From contig NMRA01000444.1 in assembly GCA_002633005.1 (NCBI GenBank), forward strand, positions 341,722-378,486: DNA of 36,765 bases, given 5' to 3'. Below the pieces are notes generated by a model. The model did not search any database and was not told the origin of the DNA. It saw only the letters and a list, made by a program, of their open reading frames with translations. The DNA is from Phoronis australis (lineage: Eukaryota; Phoronida; Phoronidae). The position numbers and the translations under genes were made by a program. Below are positions 12,101 to 21,900 of this stretch, one piece after another; position 1 is the first letter of the stretch, and each line of letters opens with the position of its first letter.

Positions 12101-12123
12101 GGGGACGAAAGAGAAAACGTTGA
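17..12123 (+). CDS. TRMT2A-like tRNA uridine-5-methyltransferase homologue with long acidic/RG tail (5' partial, 9 exons)
   Basis: Spliced model: exons 17-117, 784-930, 1736-1827, 3110-3225, 4537-4664, 5366-5441, 6431-6553, 7218-7314, 9588-12123. All have AG/GT borders and the phases match throughout, giving 1137 residues plus stop. Residues about 1-335 align nearly without gaps to the catalytic half of animal TRMT2A, which makes 5-methyluridine in the tRNA T loop: GHW.QL, DVCCGAGLTG (SAM motif I), VIGIDSSPSAIEEAR, IDPTKTGL. The N-terminal RRM half of TRMT2A is outside the window. The catalytic positions are replaced (see the exons at 3110, 7218 and 9588), so methyltransferase activity is doubtful. 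The roughly 800-residue tail has no counterpart in TRMT2A known to me. Introns not listed separately (118-783, 931-1653, 2207-3109, 5858-6430, 6554-7217) are AT-rich with no further coding signal seen. TRMT2B-like is a less likely alternative for the family. Confidence 0.85.
784..930 (+). CDS. TRMT2A-like exon 2 of window
   Basis: Acceptor cttctgtag, donor gag|gtagga, 49 codons, phase 0-0. Contains DVYDSDTKAGHWSQLLLKTT, which aligns with the S.Y.PET..GHWKQLTVRT segment of TRMT2A. Confidence 0.85.
1654..1735 (+). repeat. 41-bp direct duplication at a 3' splice site
   Basis: Two copies, 1654-1694 and 1695-1735, of a unit starting tgtagccttactataagtg. The first ends in tttaaa. The second ends in tttcag and supplies the acceptor for the exon at 1736. 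Confidence 0.85.
1736..1827 (+). CDS. TRMT2A-like exon 3 of window
   Basis: Acceptor catttcag, donor tca|gtaagt, phase 0 to 2. Peptide SDVEVAKNSLMKHF... LLSLYF matches the TRMT2A stretch ending L..HF...CLYF. The acceptor lies in the second copy of a 41-bp duplication. Confidence 0.8.
1853..1925 (+). repeat. tRNA-like SINE relic
   Basis: tggcctagtgg at 1859-1869 fits the pol III box A consensus (TRGYNNARNNG). tgttggagtcc at 1902-1912 is close to box B (GGTTCGANTCC, one core mismatch). The spacing is tRNA-like, but a full cloverleaf is not clear, so I call it a SINE head rather than a tRNA gene. Confidence 0.4.
2110..2206 (+). repeat. 33-bp tandem repeat, 3 copies
   Basis: Unit starts aggggacacaatttgattac; copies begin near 2110, 2143 and 2176. 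Intronic. Confidence 0.9.
3110..3225 (+). CDS. TRMT2A-like exon 4 of window; FFQ motif altered
   Basis: Acceptor tgttttcag, donor ag|gtgggt, phase 2 to 1. Peptide VSKGEKVPSSTSLLFTRGEA continues to SFRLSRDVSLR. The end aligns with the family segment F.ISPHAFFQVN. Here FFQ reads SLR: the substrate-contacting Gln is Arg (codon 3222-3224), while the Asn two residues on is kept in the next exon. Confidence 0.82.
3795..4390 (+). repeat. 31-bp AT-rich minisatellite, about 19 copies
   Basis: Unit core is agcctagctgtattacatga followed by aggtaatatat. Copies vary by a few bases (cct/cat, ctg/cta, aag/aaa). Each unit holds near-complementary arms (gctatatta and taatatatagc) around catgaagg, so single strands can fold into a hairpin. 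Lies in the intron between the exons at 3110 and 4537. Confidence 0.95.
4537..4664 (+). CDS. TRMT2A-like exon 5 of window; SAM motif I
   Basis: Acceptor gacttcag, donor ctg|gttagt, phase 1 to 0. Peptide ANLSAAECLYKKIVELSNLS followed by VIDVCCGAGLTGQIL. DVCCG.G is the S-adenosylmethionine-binding motif I of the TrmA/RlmD/TRMT2 family and is intact. Confidence 0.9.
5021..5101 (+). repeat. 25-bp tandem repeat, 3.2 copies
   Basis: Unit begins gcaaggctgtgatgtgctga, with copies at 5021, 5046, 5071 and a partial copy at 5096. Intronic. Confidence 0.9.
5366..5441 (+). CDS. TRMT2A-like exon 6 of window; SAM motif II
   Basis: Acceptor ttgttccag, donor g|gtaagc, phase 0 to 1. Peptide VIGIDSSPSAIEEARYNAHL is the second SAM-contacting strand, with an acidic residue at the end of the strand, as in VIGVE..PEAVEDAR of TRMT2A. 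Confidence 0.9.
5763..5857 (+). repeat. Diverged tandem duplication of about 45 bp
   Basis: cttacacgcctgtatattct near 5769 recurs as cttacacacctgtatattct near 5814. Intronic. Confidence 0.8.
6431..6553 (+). CDS. TRMT2A-like exon 7 of window; DPP-like motif
   Basis: Acceptor gtctcag, donor g|gtaagg, phase 1 to 1. Ends in VTVVIDPTKTGL, the counterpart of the DPPRAGL motif. The Asp (codon 6532-6534) is kept, but the second Pro and the Arg are Thr and Lys. Confidence 0.85.
7218..7314 (+). CDS. TRMT2A-like exon 8 of window; nucleophile Cys replaced
   Basis: Acceptor gttgcag, donor ag|gtaaag, phase 1 to 2. Peptide runs NRCILRLRRKRSVRR then VIYICTIPCAPCDNFV. It aligns without gaps to LLYVSCNPRAAMGNFV. 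The family nucleophile, Cys of SCNP, falls on Thr (acg 7280-7282). A Cys sits one residue earlier, and two more follow. Confidence 0.85.
7611..9211 (+). repeat. 1.6-kb direct duplication, copy A
   Basis: Covers the 3' part of the intron and about 1.2 kb of the last exon. It is nearly identical to 9213-10816. Differences lie mainly in 7730-8810; the last roughly 400 bases look identical to copy B by eye. Confidence 0.95.
7986..9211 (+). CDS. Duplicate copy of TRMT2A-like last exon, cut off at an assembly N
   Basis: The acceptor ctttcag would join exon 8 in the correct phase, as the 9588 copy does. The frame is open for about 408 codons until the N at 9212, then sequence resumes in the intron upstream of the second copy. 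The two copies differ at about 16 residues and one 3-base insertion. This one has an extra VKQE site (DVKQEM; the other copy reads DVRQER). There is no stop codon or 3' end, so it is either an unmerged haplotype or contig end, or a real partial duplication. Confidence 0.6.
9213..10816 (+). repeat. 1.6-kb direct duplication, copy B
   Basis: Starts directly after the single N at 9212 with tagttgaggattctctcag, the same sequence as at 7611. It ends at 10816 but continues uninterrupted into the rest of the exon, so this is the copy with an intact 3' end. Confidence 0.95.
9588..12123 (+). CDS. TRMT2A-like last exon: end of methyltransferase fold plus acidic SIM/SUMO/RG tail
   Basis: Acceptor cttacag, phase 2, stop tga at 12121. 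The start SLVLPNETPLEGSSFKLVRV then VDVCPNTSYCQAVLLFEK matches the end of the fold. The catalytic-base Glu of HCE is Gln (cag 9682-9684). After FEK come an acidic stretch (SEEESEEEPEEIE), VIVIEIDSDSDDE (SUMO-interacting motif type, 9901-9936), psi-K-x-E sites in 9989-10284 and a long low-complexity Ser/Glu/Val region. Two related modules follow, ending at GEHSSPTKRGRGRG (about 11320-11396) and GEHSTPTKRGRGRG (about 11728-11800). The C-terminus is RG repeats then RKRKR, a likely nuclear localisation signal. Low complexity suggests a disordered tail. No catalytic domain is seen in it. Confidence 0.85.
9895..9936 (+). other. SUMO-interacting motif in tail
   Basis: The codons give DVIVIEIDSDSDDE: a core of alternating V/I followed directly by Asp and Ser, the classic SIM layout with CK2-type acidic/serine flank. 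The same motif is at about 8290-8331 in the duplicate copy. This is a motif match only; SUMO binding is inferred. Confidence 0.6.
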
Positions 12124-12573
12124 AAGATCGTCTTAGCAACCAAAGCAGACTCTTGGATACTGTGAGTTGTGGTTGAGTTGCTGTGTTTTTACATTGTCTA
12201 AGTTTTGATTATTCATGTTAAGGAAACTGTCTTGTGGTTGGCCATTGTGTGAACTATGACCCAAGTTACCTTCACACCATGAGTCACCAATATTGTAAGC
12301 ATTTTGTACAGCTAATGACACATTTTTAGCTTTTGAGAGAATAATGACAGTTGACCTTTTAATTCAGTTTTTTTTTTTTAAACATAAAAGTGTAGCAGCA
12401 GATATTTTGTAAGAGAAACGGCATTTTGTCGAGGAGCCATAGCCCTAGTGTGATTGTAAACCAACATTCCTTCTAAGAAATTAAGTTTTCATTTTTACCA
12501 TTTGTCACCTTTGTTTGACTTGTTTGTTGCTCAGATGAAAAGTGGTTGGTAGGCTTGGAAGGAACTGAACATT
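12124..12573 (+). other. 3' flank / 3' UTR of the TRMT2A-like gene
   Basis: Follows the tga stop. No coding signal. It has a T-run at about 12369-12380 and no canonical aataaa that I can find before the assembly gap, so the poly(A) site is unplaced. Confidence 0.5.
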
Positions 12574-12827
12574 CATGGGGCTCTCAGTGGAGACCATTCT
12601 TTGCACATAAAATGACCCATCAGTTCACACTGATTTCCATGGGGGCTCTCAGTGGAGACCATTCTTTGCACATAAAATGACCCATCAGTTCAAACTGTTT
12701 TCCATGGGGGCTCTCAGTGGAGACCATTCTTTGCACATAAAATGACCCATCAGTTCAAACTGTTTTCCATGGGGGCTCTCAGTGGAGACCATTCTTTGCA
12801 CATAAAATGACCCATCAGTTCAAACTG
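12574..12827 (+). repeat. 65-bp tandem repeat running into the gap
   Basis: gggggctctcagtggagacc recurs at 12641, 12706 and 12771 (a first copy near 12576): exact 65-bp spacing, nearly four copies. The array is truncated by the N run, so its true length is unknown. Confidence 0.95.
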
Positions 12828-13083
12828 NNNNNNNNNNNNNNNNNNNNNNNNNNNNNNNNNNNNNNNNNNNNNNNNNNNNNNNNNNNNNNNNNNNNNNNNN
12901 NNNNNNNNNNNNNNNNNNNNNNNNNNNNNNNNNNNNNNNNNNNNNNNNNNNNNNNNNNNNNNNNNNNNNNNNNNNNNNNNNNNNNNNNNNNNNNNNNNNN
13001 NNNNNNNNNNNNNNNNNNNNNNNNNNNNNNNNNNNNNNNNNNNNNNNNNNNNNNNNNNNNNNNNNNNNNNNNNNNNNNNNNNN
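12828..13083. other. Assembly gap (256 N)
   Basis: Unbroken run of N directly after a 65-bp tandem array. The gap was probably caused by that array. Confidence 1.
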
Positions 13084-13529
13084 TGACTTCAGTTGGAGCT
13101 AATTTGGCAACAATTCAAGATCGGATGGGCATGGCAACGTTTTAATCCTCAAAGCACTTCGATAAAGAATTTGGCATTTGTGAAATCTTACTTTTTTGGG
13201 TGGAAAACGCCCATACTCTCCTGCTATTCACTGAAATTTGTTTTGGTTCACATGCACTCTAATATCTGAATGTTCCTGTTGTTCCACGTAATGTACTCTT
13301 GTCCAAAAACTACTTGGAAACATTCCTTTAATCAGCAAATTGGCATCTAGTAACAGGGACTGGAGGTGACGAGTTGTGCAGAAGTTACGAGTTGTGCAGA
13401 AGTGACTAGTGAGGCAACTTGTAGTGGCAACATGATGTCTTCCATTACAAGAGCAACGCTGAGCGTTGAAATGCGCCCATGAATGCATCGCAAATGGTGT
13501 GCTTTTAGGGGTGTTTGTATCATTGAAAT

Positions 13530-14395
13530 TGCCACAAGATGGCGCAAAATAAGTCAAATCTATCTGAAAACCAGAAAATGCCGTTTCTTTTAAAGAATTT
13601 CATTTACTAAATTTCATTAAAATTCGTCGAGGAACTTCAGAGAAACAGAGGAAAACGAAAAAAATGAAATTGACACTAGGGGGGCACTGTGTTCGTTGGA
13701 TCCATCTAAAAGTCGTCGTCTTCTCTTGTTAACTTCATATAAATACACGTGCTAAATTTAATAAAGATCCTGCAGAGGGTTTAGGAGATACAGGCATGGG
13801 TGTAAAAAAACAAAACCGCCACTAAGAGGTGCCACAGTACTCGAAGTCATTGGAAAATCATCATCAACCGTCCCCTTCATAGAAAGAACATACATGCCAA
13901 CTTACACAATCCTCCTTAGAGTGGTTTGGTTGACAGAGGGACAGAAGTCGGAAAATCATTGTCAACTGTCTTCCTCATAATAAGAACACATGCCAATTTT
14001 CGCTGTGGTTTGGTTGTTAGAAGGGCGGATGCCAAAGAAAACGACTCGAAAACAGTAAAAATGGACACTAGATGGTGCAAAATGCCTCAAATCCATCTGA
14101 AAACGAGAGGATAGTGTCAACTCGTTAATAGATGCCTATGTGCCAAATTTCACAAAAATCGGTTGAGGACCTTTGAAGATACAGAGATCAAACGTAAAAA
14201 AACTAAAATTGCCACTAGGGGGCACAGTGGTATTCGGGTCTGTCTGAAACTTGGCGGCCTCTGTAGTCAACCCCATAGGAACACACTTGCCAAATTTGAA
14301 TAAGATCCTGCAGGGGGTTTAGGAGATACAGCCGCGGACGCCTAGACAGATATGACGGCAATATGCGCCCACATATAAATATGTGGGCGCATAAA
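13530..14395 (+). repeat. Old repeated element: two diverged copies of a block of about 540 bp, ending in a hairpin
   Basis: Matching landmarks recur about 525-540 bp apart. Agatggcgcaaaat near 13540 recurs as agatggtgcaaaat near 14070. Gatcctgcag followed by gggtttaggagatacag near 13766 recurs near 14306. Actaggggg..cac near 13674 recurs near 14213. Blocks such as aaatttcacaaaaatcggtt ... gatacagag also repeat within each copy. No coding capacity is seen. It looks like a non-autonomous dispersed element of unknown class. Confidence 0.6.
14362..14393. repeat. Perfect 14-bp inverted repeat (hairpin)
   Basis: tatgcgcccacata at 14362-14375 and its exact reverse complement at 14380-14393, with a 4-base spacer. 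It sits at the apparent end of the repeated element. Confidence 0.95.
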
Positions 14396-15799
14396 AATTA
14401 CACCGCATGTACCATCAACACCCATAACAGTTATAGAAAAGCCAAGTTGGTAGGTGTGCTGCAGTTTCAAGATGGTTTAGTATGATACCCCGACCTGAAG
14501 TTACCAGAAGTGAACCACTTGACATATCACCTCTGTGGATTTGCATAAACTAATTATCCCCATGGTGTTTATTCATGGTTACATAATGTGAAACGAAAAG
14601 TACAACCTTGTTCACATATTTAAGATGTATTTGTCAATTATTGCATACTAGGAATAATATAAAACATAAATACAAAATCACACAAGGAAATTTAGAGACA
14701 AATATACACGGGGTATATCGATAAATGAAAAAAGCAACCAACACAAATAAACTACATAACAATATGTATTGACCTACTTGATTCTGACAGCTTTATTAGA
14801 AAATAGTGTTTCCCGTGACCATAGTAACTGATATGTTTCTTGATGGCCCCATTAAAAACAAGCGTTAACTTGAAATACATTTTGCTCAAGGGAGGTAAAA
14901 TATGGAGATGCTTAATTTATCGCGGCATTCATCTAATGTCAAATTGTTAAGCAAGCAAATTCACTGGGCAAATGTGATTAACATTTGGATGTGACTATAC
15001 CTATATCTTTTCACATTTTTGAGTATTTAGTACAGGAAAATAAATAACACTTTTAATTACATTTTCGATATCCATAAGAAGACTACTGTTGTTGACGGAC
15101 CACTAGTTATATAACAATAAACTGACCGTATAGATGGCCCAGTGTATGTACACAGTAGAATGGCACAACATAAACAACTAACTGAAAATAGTATCCAGAT
15201 GGTAAATGATCTTTAATTTTGAATAGGCAAGGCAGGGTAACTTTCATACTTTTCAGTCTTCTAAAACATTTTCACGATAAGTGTTGTCAATGTTCAAAAT
15301 GTATTATTTGATGACAACAAATGGGAATAAGACGTGCAAAACTAAGTAAATCGTTGATAAATATTTTACAATGAAACTTCACAAAATCTTTCCCACTTGT
15401 TTACCACATTGTTTGATTAACAGAAGAAAGTTAACCAAAGTTAACCAAATACGGAGCAACTCATTCCAAATACATTTTATTCACAATATTGACAATATAC
15501 TAGCAAGATATTTGACTACATTTGCTGCAGACTATTGTCAATGAGTTAACCAACTGTCCTGTTCATTAATTCACTATGATAAGAATGATAAACAAATCTG
15601 ACCCTTCTGCCAGAAAGGCAATAAAGGGTATTTTGTATTAACTCTCGGCAATTTTCTTAATTAGTGGGACATAATTATGAATAATGACCACGGTAAGTGG
15701 ATGGCTCATCATTCATGACATAGCTCAACAATATACACAGAGACTACATGATTGCACTTACACTAGATTGAAAGCATGGTCGACATCTGAAAAAACAGA
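14394..15799. other. Intergenic region and GIT 3' UTR
   Basis: AT-rich, with no exon or other gene seen. The part next to 15799 should be the 3' UTR of the minus-strand GIT gene. Confidence 0.5.
15476..15481 (-). terminator. Candidate poly(A) signal of the GIT gene
   Basis: tttatt on the + strand reads aataaa on the - strand, about 320 bases past the GIT stop codon. Another aataaa occurs at 14792-14797, so the choice is uncertain. Confidence 0.3.
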
Positions 15800-15991
15800 C
15801 TATTTGATCTCAAACAGTGTGACAAGCTGCTTGGCTGCCTTGGCGATATCGAATGCGCACTGGATAACCTCCTGAGTACGTGGACGTCGGTCAGCAGGGT
15901 CATGCAACGGAGAGTGACACTTAGTCACAAGGTTGGCGGCGCCACTTGTTAGCTGTTCTAAGGCTTCTTGCACGCTGCGACTTGGAAGTTT
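15800..15991 (-). CDS. GIT exon 19: end of paxillin-binding domain and stop
   Basis: Acceptor tgtttag; stop tag at 15802-15800. Ends EVIQCAFDIAKAAKQLVTLF EIK, the diagnostic GIT C-terminus (QVIQCAYDIAKAAKQLVTIT). Confidence 0.97.
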   Translation of the reverse strand, partial: KLPSRSVQEALEQLTSGAANLVTKCHSPLHDPADRRPRTQEVIQCAFDIAKAAKQLVTLFEIK

Positions 15992-18900
15992 CTAAACAAG
16001 AAACGGAAACAAGACAATTGTCAAACAGGGTCACTTGTACTTTAAGACAATACATTCAGATAGATCAAATTTGACGTGTATAAGGCCAAGCACTTGAATG
16101 TATAACTTTATAGAGTGGGAATATCTAAAAGACTAAAAGCATACATGGAACATTATGGAATTACCCATAAAAATTTTAGAAGGATATTGAAAAAGCAATT
16201 AAAATTTTTAGTGAATATGTAGTGGAAACGAGGTTACAATTTACCTCCGGAAACAAGGAAGCCATGTCTGTGACTGCTGCATGTATCATGTCTGAACACG
16301 GCCCATAACTGCAACATACGAAATGAGAGCAATGAGAAAATACAGAACTTAATACCCATCCCACAAATGGTTCACTCAATAGTGCTCGGGATGGGTCTGT
16401 AAATCTACTGATTAGACTGTGAATAAGACTACACACTAAGACCACATTGTACTTACTATTCACTATTCACGCTGGGACAGTAGCAATTGGAAACGTAACA
16501 CAGTCACTTAAAATTGTCCACAAAAGCCATTACCTAAAACTATTCAAAACATTCACAAAAAATGAAACTGCAGCAAACCATTTTAAATGCTTCCTGAACA
16601 CTGTCATCTGCAGGAATCGTACCATATCCAGAAACTACTTCTGAAGAGAAATGTTTCAATCCACTACTTAAAAACCTCACATACATGAACGGATTACCAG
16701 CTGAACTTACCTGTCGATTTTGTAAGCTCGAGCTGATTGCAATAGGTCTTGAATTTTGTGTGTGATGTTCTCCGTCTTTTTGACCACTTTTTCCTGACTG
16801 GGTAAATCATCAGTACTCTCACGGTCAACAGCAGCAGTGGCTCCCTCTTCAGTCATGTCTGCCTGTGAGTCGGGGGTTAATGTAGTCCTAGAATAATGAG
16901 GTCACAATTTATCAACAGCGTCCTTTTCACGATACCTGTTACTTAACCATTATAATTACCAAGTAATTGTCAAAACCCTGAAATTACTGCACTTAGAACT
17001 TTCAATACAGTATTTAACACTTCAATTTTGACAATGAATAGAAAGTTATGAGAACGGTTTAGAAGCATTTCTCTTAATATATTATGTGTGCAGCCTTCAA
17101 CCCACCTGTCAGATTCGCTGACATCCTGCAGTGCATTATTGTCATAGTCGGATGTGTCACTTTGCTGGTCTGGCAGTTTGGCCACTTTGTCAACCTGAAA
17201 AGGGAGGGAATACCATACAGTACGCATAGATTACAGTGGATATCAGAGGAAGAAGTTGAAAAGCACAAATTCATCATTTTCAGCCTGGGTAATAGTGTTC
17301 TGGTCCATTTGTGACAAGAGCTTCCTAATAATTATATCAATAGTAGGACAGTGGTGTCGGGGAATAGGCGAATACTTACTACAATTTCCACAGGTCCATT
17401 GCAACAGACTTAGTGCTTTAAATTAACTGCTCTTACTTATGAAGTCTGCTGGCCTGTTTGAGTAATTTTGCAAGATAGTGTTTTAATGTTTCAATATTCA
17501 TAACAATTTTCACTGACAGAAATTGGTTTACTTCCGAACATTCTTTTCTATTGCTTTGGTAAGTGAAACAACGGCCAAAGTGGTGTTCTAGTATTTTATC
17601 GTCCATCCAACATTTCGGGCAACAGGATTCTGTTGCTCATCTTGTAGTGTTCTTATGTATCTGCAGGTTACAGTGACCTGTTATCACCCTGCATTACAAA
17701 CTGCAGTTGGGGTCTGGTCAAACTCAAAAGCTTGGTGGCAAAATCAATATAAAAGAAATGCAATAAAACACTAATTATGGACGCTAATGTTATTACCTAA
17801 CAAACCTGGGAAAAATAATGGGCACGAACCTTCGGTTCTAACGAAGCGGAAAATACTCTGTGATTGGGCTTACAACCTTTGATAAATGCACTTGTTGTCA
17901 CTAAAAAGGGTATATATCAATGGAATAAAGAACTATAAGTGAAAAGGACGTTAAGAATACTTCATATAAATACATTGAGGTACATACAGCACTGTCAGGG
18001 AGTCTTTCCTCTTGAGAATGCATGCTATTAATCATCTCCTCTCTAAATGCTGGCTACAAAATAGAACAAAACATGCTACAATCTTTTGACAAATTAACCT
18101 GACAGGTAAAATTAAAGGTGAAGTATGGCAGGTTTAACATTCAAGTTAAATTACAATTTCAGAGCCATAGCCCGAGTATAGAACCCATTCTTCAGCCGAA
18201 AAGTATTCTAATGAAGCCATTCCACATACTACTGTTTTCGTATACGATTTTGCATTTGATTTTTTAACTCGAAGTCGTATGGGAACAGACAATTCTATGA
18301 CAACACGTATATAACTAAATCATTCGGCTTACATATATGTCATTCAACATTCATAGAGACTATGAATTTCATCACTTAACAAGACAGCATGATGCATAAT
18401 ATATCAGCTGTTACAACTGAACTGTATTTTAGATTTACCTAACTAGTCTAGTGACCTAGTTAAAGAGACATGTGTAATCAGCATGTAGTCTGCAGACATG
18501 TAATACATGGTACATAACACTAGCCCCCAAGAATGTACACTTAGAAGCCAGTGTCGAGACCATGTAACATGAAATACTGGCTTACATTAAACAAGCAATA
18601 CACTCCCAGCTCATATGCTGTGAAACAAAAATCAGCATCAAATATCAAATCATTATCTCGAAAAAACAGAGCACACACTATACGACATGAATAACAAAAT
18701 GAACAACATGTGACCACCAAAGCCTCCTACCATTGGCTGTGTCCATGGAGGTCTATCCTGGTCACGTTGTTCAAACATTGACTGTGGCCTGTTGCTGCTA
18801 TTGCTGTTCTGTCTGCGAATAACACCCTCTGTTGGAGGTTGAGACATAGGGATTGTCTGCAGTGATTGGCCAGCCTGCATGGGCAATAAGGAGGTTGACC

Positions 18901-21900
18901 GTAACTTACTATTCTCCTGAGACATATTGTCGATCTGAAATGAAATAGGAGCATGGAAAATAAGTTTTCAAATCGACCAATCAAAAGCTTGGTTAAGTTT
19001 GAATACACGTACATGTCTCATGAAGAACGGTGAAATCTTGTGCAACGACAATTTTTCATAGATATTGGGAAAGATTCTATACTCAACACTTTATAAGATA
19101 ACAAACGAGAAATCAAATACAAAAAGCAGCTTCGAGTCTCGCACACACTTCCCCTCAGCAACACAACAAACACGATGAACACCTGTGAACGGTTGGATGA
19201 AACAAATCCCAAGTAGGGACTTTACTAATTTCCCTAAATCTTAAATATTCTGTGCAAATGTAAACTTTTGTTATTTTTCAATCACTTTATCATCTGCTAC
19301 TCATTTCTCTAAATTTTCTAAACGTCTGAAAACTGAGCCCCTTACTTCAACAAAAACAAATAGGGACAAAGTCCTTAAATTGAGCATGAAGAGGTCCCTG
19401 TGCAGAATTAAGAATTCAATGTAGTTTAGTAGATGCAGCAATGAAGATAAAATATGAAAAGGACAATCAGTGTGTTTGCACAAGCTCCATAAATGCGCTG
19501 AAAGTTTAGAGAAGTACACAGTTGCGTCCCTAGTGGGACTGTTCCATGTAACCGGGCACTGGTTTTTAAATTAGAGACATATCATGATAGTGTCCCTATT
19601 TATTTTCAATGATATTGACAATTTAATTTACAATTTACTCTCATTCTGCAACAAAAATTGAAAATATAACATAGCACTGAAAACTGGACACTCAATATTT
19701 GCACAAATCCAAAAATACACTGAATATTTAAGGATCATTGTTGAGTCCCTACCTGGAACGTTTTCAAGCAACAGGCCATTGGTAACTGATATTCATGTTC
19801 AATAACAAACTACAAGCGAGCAAAAATCTAAGACATGATGATATTAGTTTCCACTAGACATAGACCTTCAATAAAACAGCGTCCCTCCCAAAAACCAAAA
19901 CAAGGAGGAGTGCGCTGTGATTACCACACTCCTTGTTTAGTTTCCAAGTGAAATGATAACATGAACAACTCACCCTGTTTTGTAGAATGACGATGTGCTG
20001 CTTGAGATCTTTGTTAGTTTGCATTAACTGTTGAACTCTGGCTTCAGAGGCGACAAGAGACTTCTTCACGTCCAGATAGTCCTCCAAACTGATTGGTGGA
20101 TTCTCATTCTGTTCTTCTTGCATACTCTTTTTTAAAATTAAAAATATTGAGTTAGGGTGAAAATTCTCTAGTTTGTGACGGTCTCTAAAATTTGGGACAC
20201 TGAAACTGAAGTCAAAGTTGATATTTCTTGAGTTGGAGGACTACAGCACGGGTCACTTTGACCTTCATCATATTTCTCATATGTCGTATTTCTAACATGT
20301 CGTATTTCTAACATGTCGTATTCTATGTTTTTTAGAAACAGAGTCTGACAACAGACTTGGCAGTCCATAAATAGCCGCTGATGCAACATTTTCATAACTC
20401 CCTGCTGTGTGTAACATCACTGATCAAAGACAACAGATTCACTACTGATATTTTCTGATGAAATTCCCCGAGTAGGCACCACTTACTTCCTGTGCAAGCC
20501 TTAACTTCTGGGTTTTGTTTTCAAACCAGAAACTGGTTTTTATTTTACCATCTAGCAATATGAAAGAAAACATTTCGAAATTGAAAAGCCTCCCAATGTC
20601 TCCTTTTAGTAGATTTTTTTGTGTCTTGGGTAATTTTGACTCAATTAAAGATCAAACACCGCTAACCATAGTCTGCAGATGTACGTACTGGAAGTTAAAT
20701 GGGTCGACTCAGCAGGCGACCACAAGTGAATAAGGACGTTGCAGATCGTCCACAAAATCACAGATGTCGTGTATGGAGCATTGGTAGTCCATGTACTACA
20801 AGTCCATGTACTACAAGTCCATGTACTACAAGTCCATGTACTACAAGTCCATGTACTACAAGTCCATGTACTACAAGTCCATGTACTACAAGTCCATGTA
20901 CTACAAGTCCATGTACTACAAGTCCATGTACTACAAGTCCATGTACTACAAGTCCATGTACTACAAGTCCATGTACTACAAGTCCATGTACTACAAGTCC
21001 ATGTACTACAAGTCCATGTACTACAAGTCCATGTACTACAAGTCCATGTACTACAAGTCCATGTACTACAAGTCCATGTACTACAAGTCCATGTACTACA
21101 AGTCCATGTACTACAAGTCCATGTACTACAAGTCCATGTACTACAAGTCCATGTACTACAAGTCCATGTACTACAAGTCCATGTACTACAAGTCCATGGT
21201 AAGAATAATGTGAACAATCATTTATTAATGATCACAACTCTTGTCAATGAAGCCCAGATCTACAACTTGGCACAAGCTCCAACCTTGAGCAAAATTTTTC
21301 ATTTTCACTGTCCTGAACTGGAGAATTATTAGCACATATAAACTTGACAGGTACAAGGCAACTAAAAGCAGGAACAATTAGAATACTACACTGTCTTTTG
21401 AAGCACGGCAACGGCTGCTTACCTCTAGATTACGTAAATAGTAATCAATTTAAAAGAAAAAAGGTAATGTTGCAATTATTACTCAAATCAATCATTCAAA
21501 AAGTAAATAGGTAAAGAACGTAAAAACAAAGATTAAGCACCAAACGTACAAAATATTAGTAAGACATAAAAGGTAGATCACGTATGTAAAGAATCATGCA
21601 GAAAGACATCACGTGCCAAAAGGCCATGATGACGACGGTGATGATGACGACGGTGATGATGACGACGGTGATGATGACGACGGTGATGATGACGACGGTG
21701 ATGATGACGACGGTGATGATGACAGTGAATGTTGGTGAATGCCATGTTGTCTCCAAATTTTCACGTCTGGTTAATCCAATCTCAAAACCATACAAAAACT
21801 GGAAAGCCTTTTCCAAGCAAACAACACATCTTTGCCACATAGCAACAGTTTTTTGACAAACCAGGCAAATAAAGATGGACAATTCATACTCAAATACTTG

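Noticed and set aside
9588-12123. Whole TRMT2A-like locus as a decayed pseudogene
   Set aside because: Nine exons with matching phases, intact splice sites and an 844-codon open last exon. Only catalytic residues are changed.
20645-21332. Long open frames of 140-197 codons on both strands
   Set aside because: They consist almost entirely of the 15-bp repeat, which is open in five of six frames. No non-repeat coding signal.
21596-21856. Open frame with MMTTV repeats
   Set aside because: Produced by the 15-bp gatgacgacggtgat repeat, in the middle of a GIT intron.
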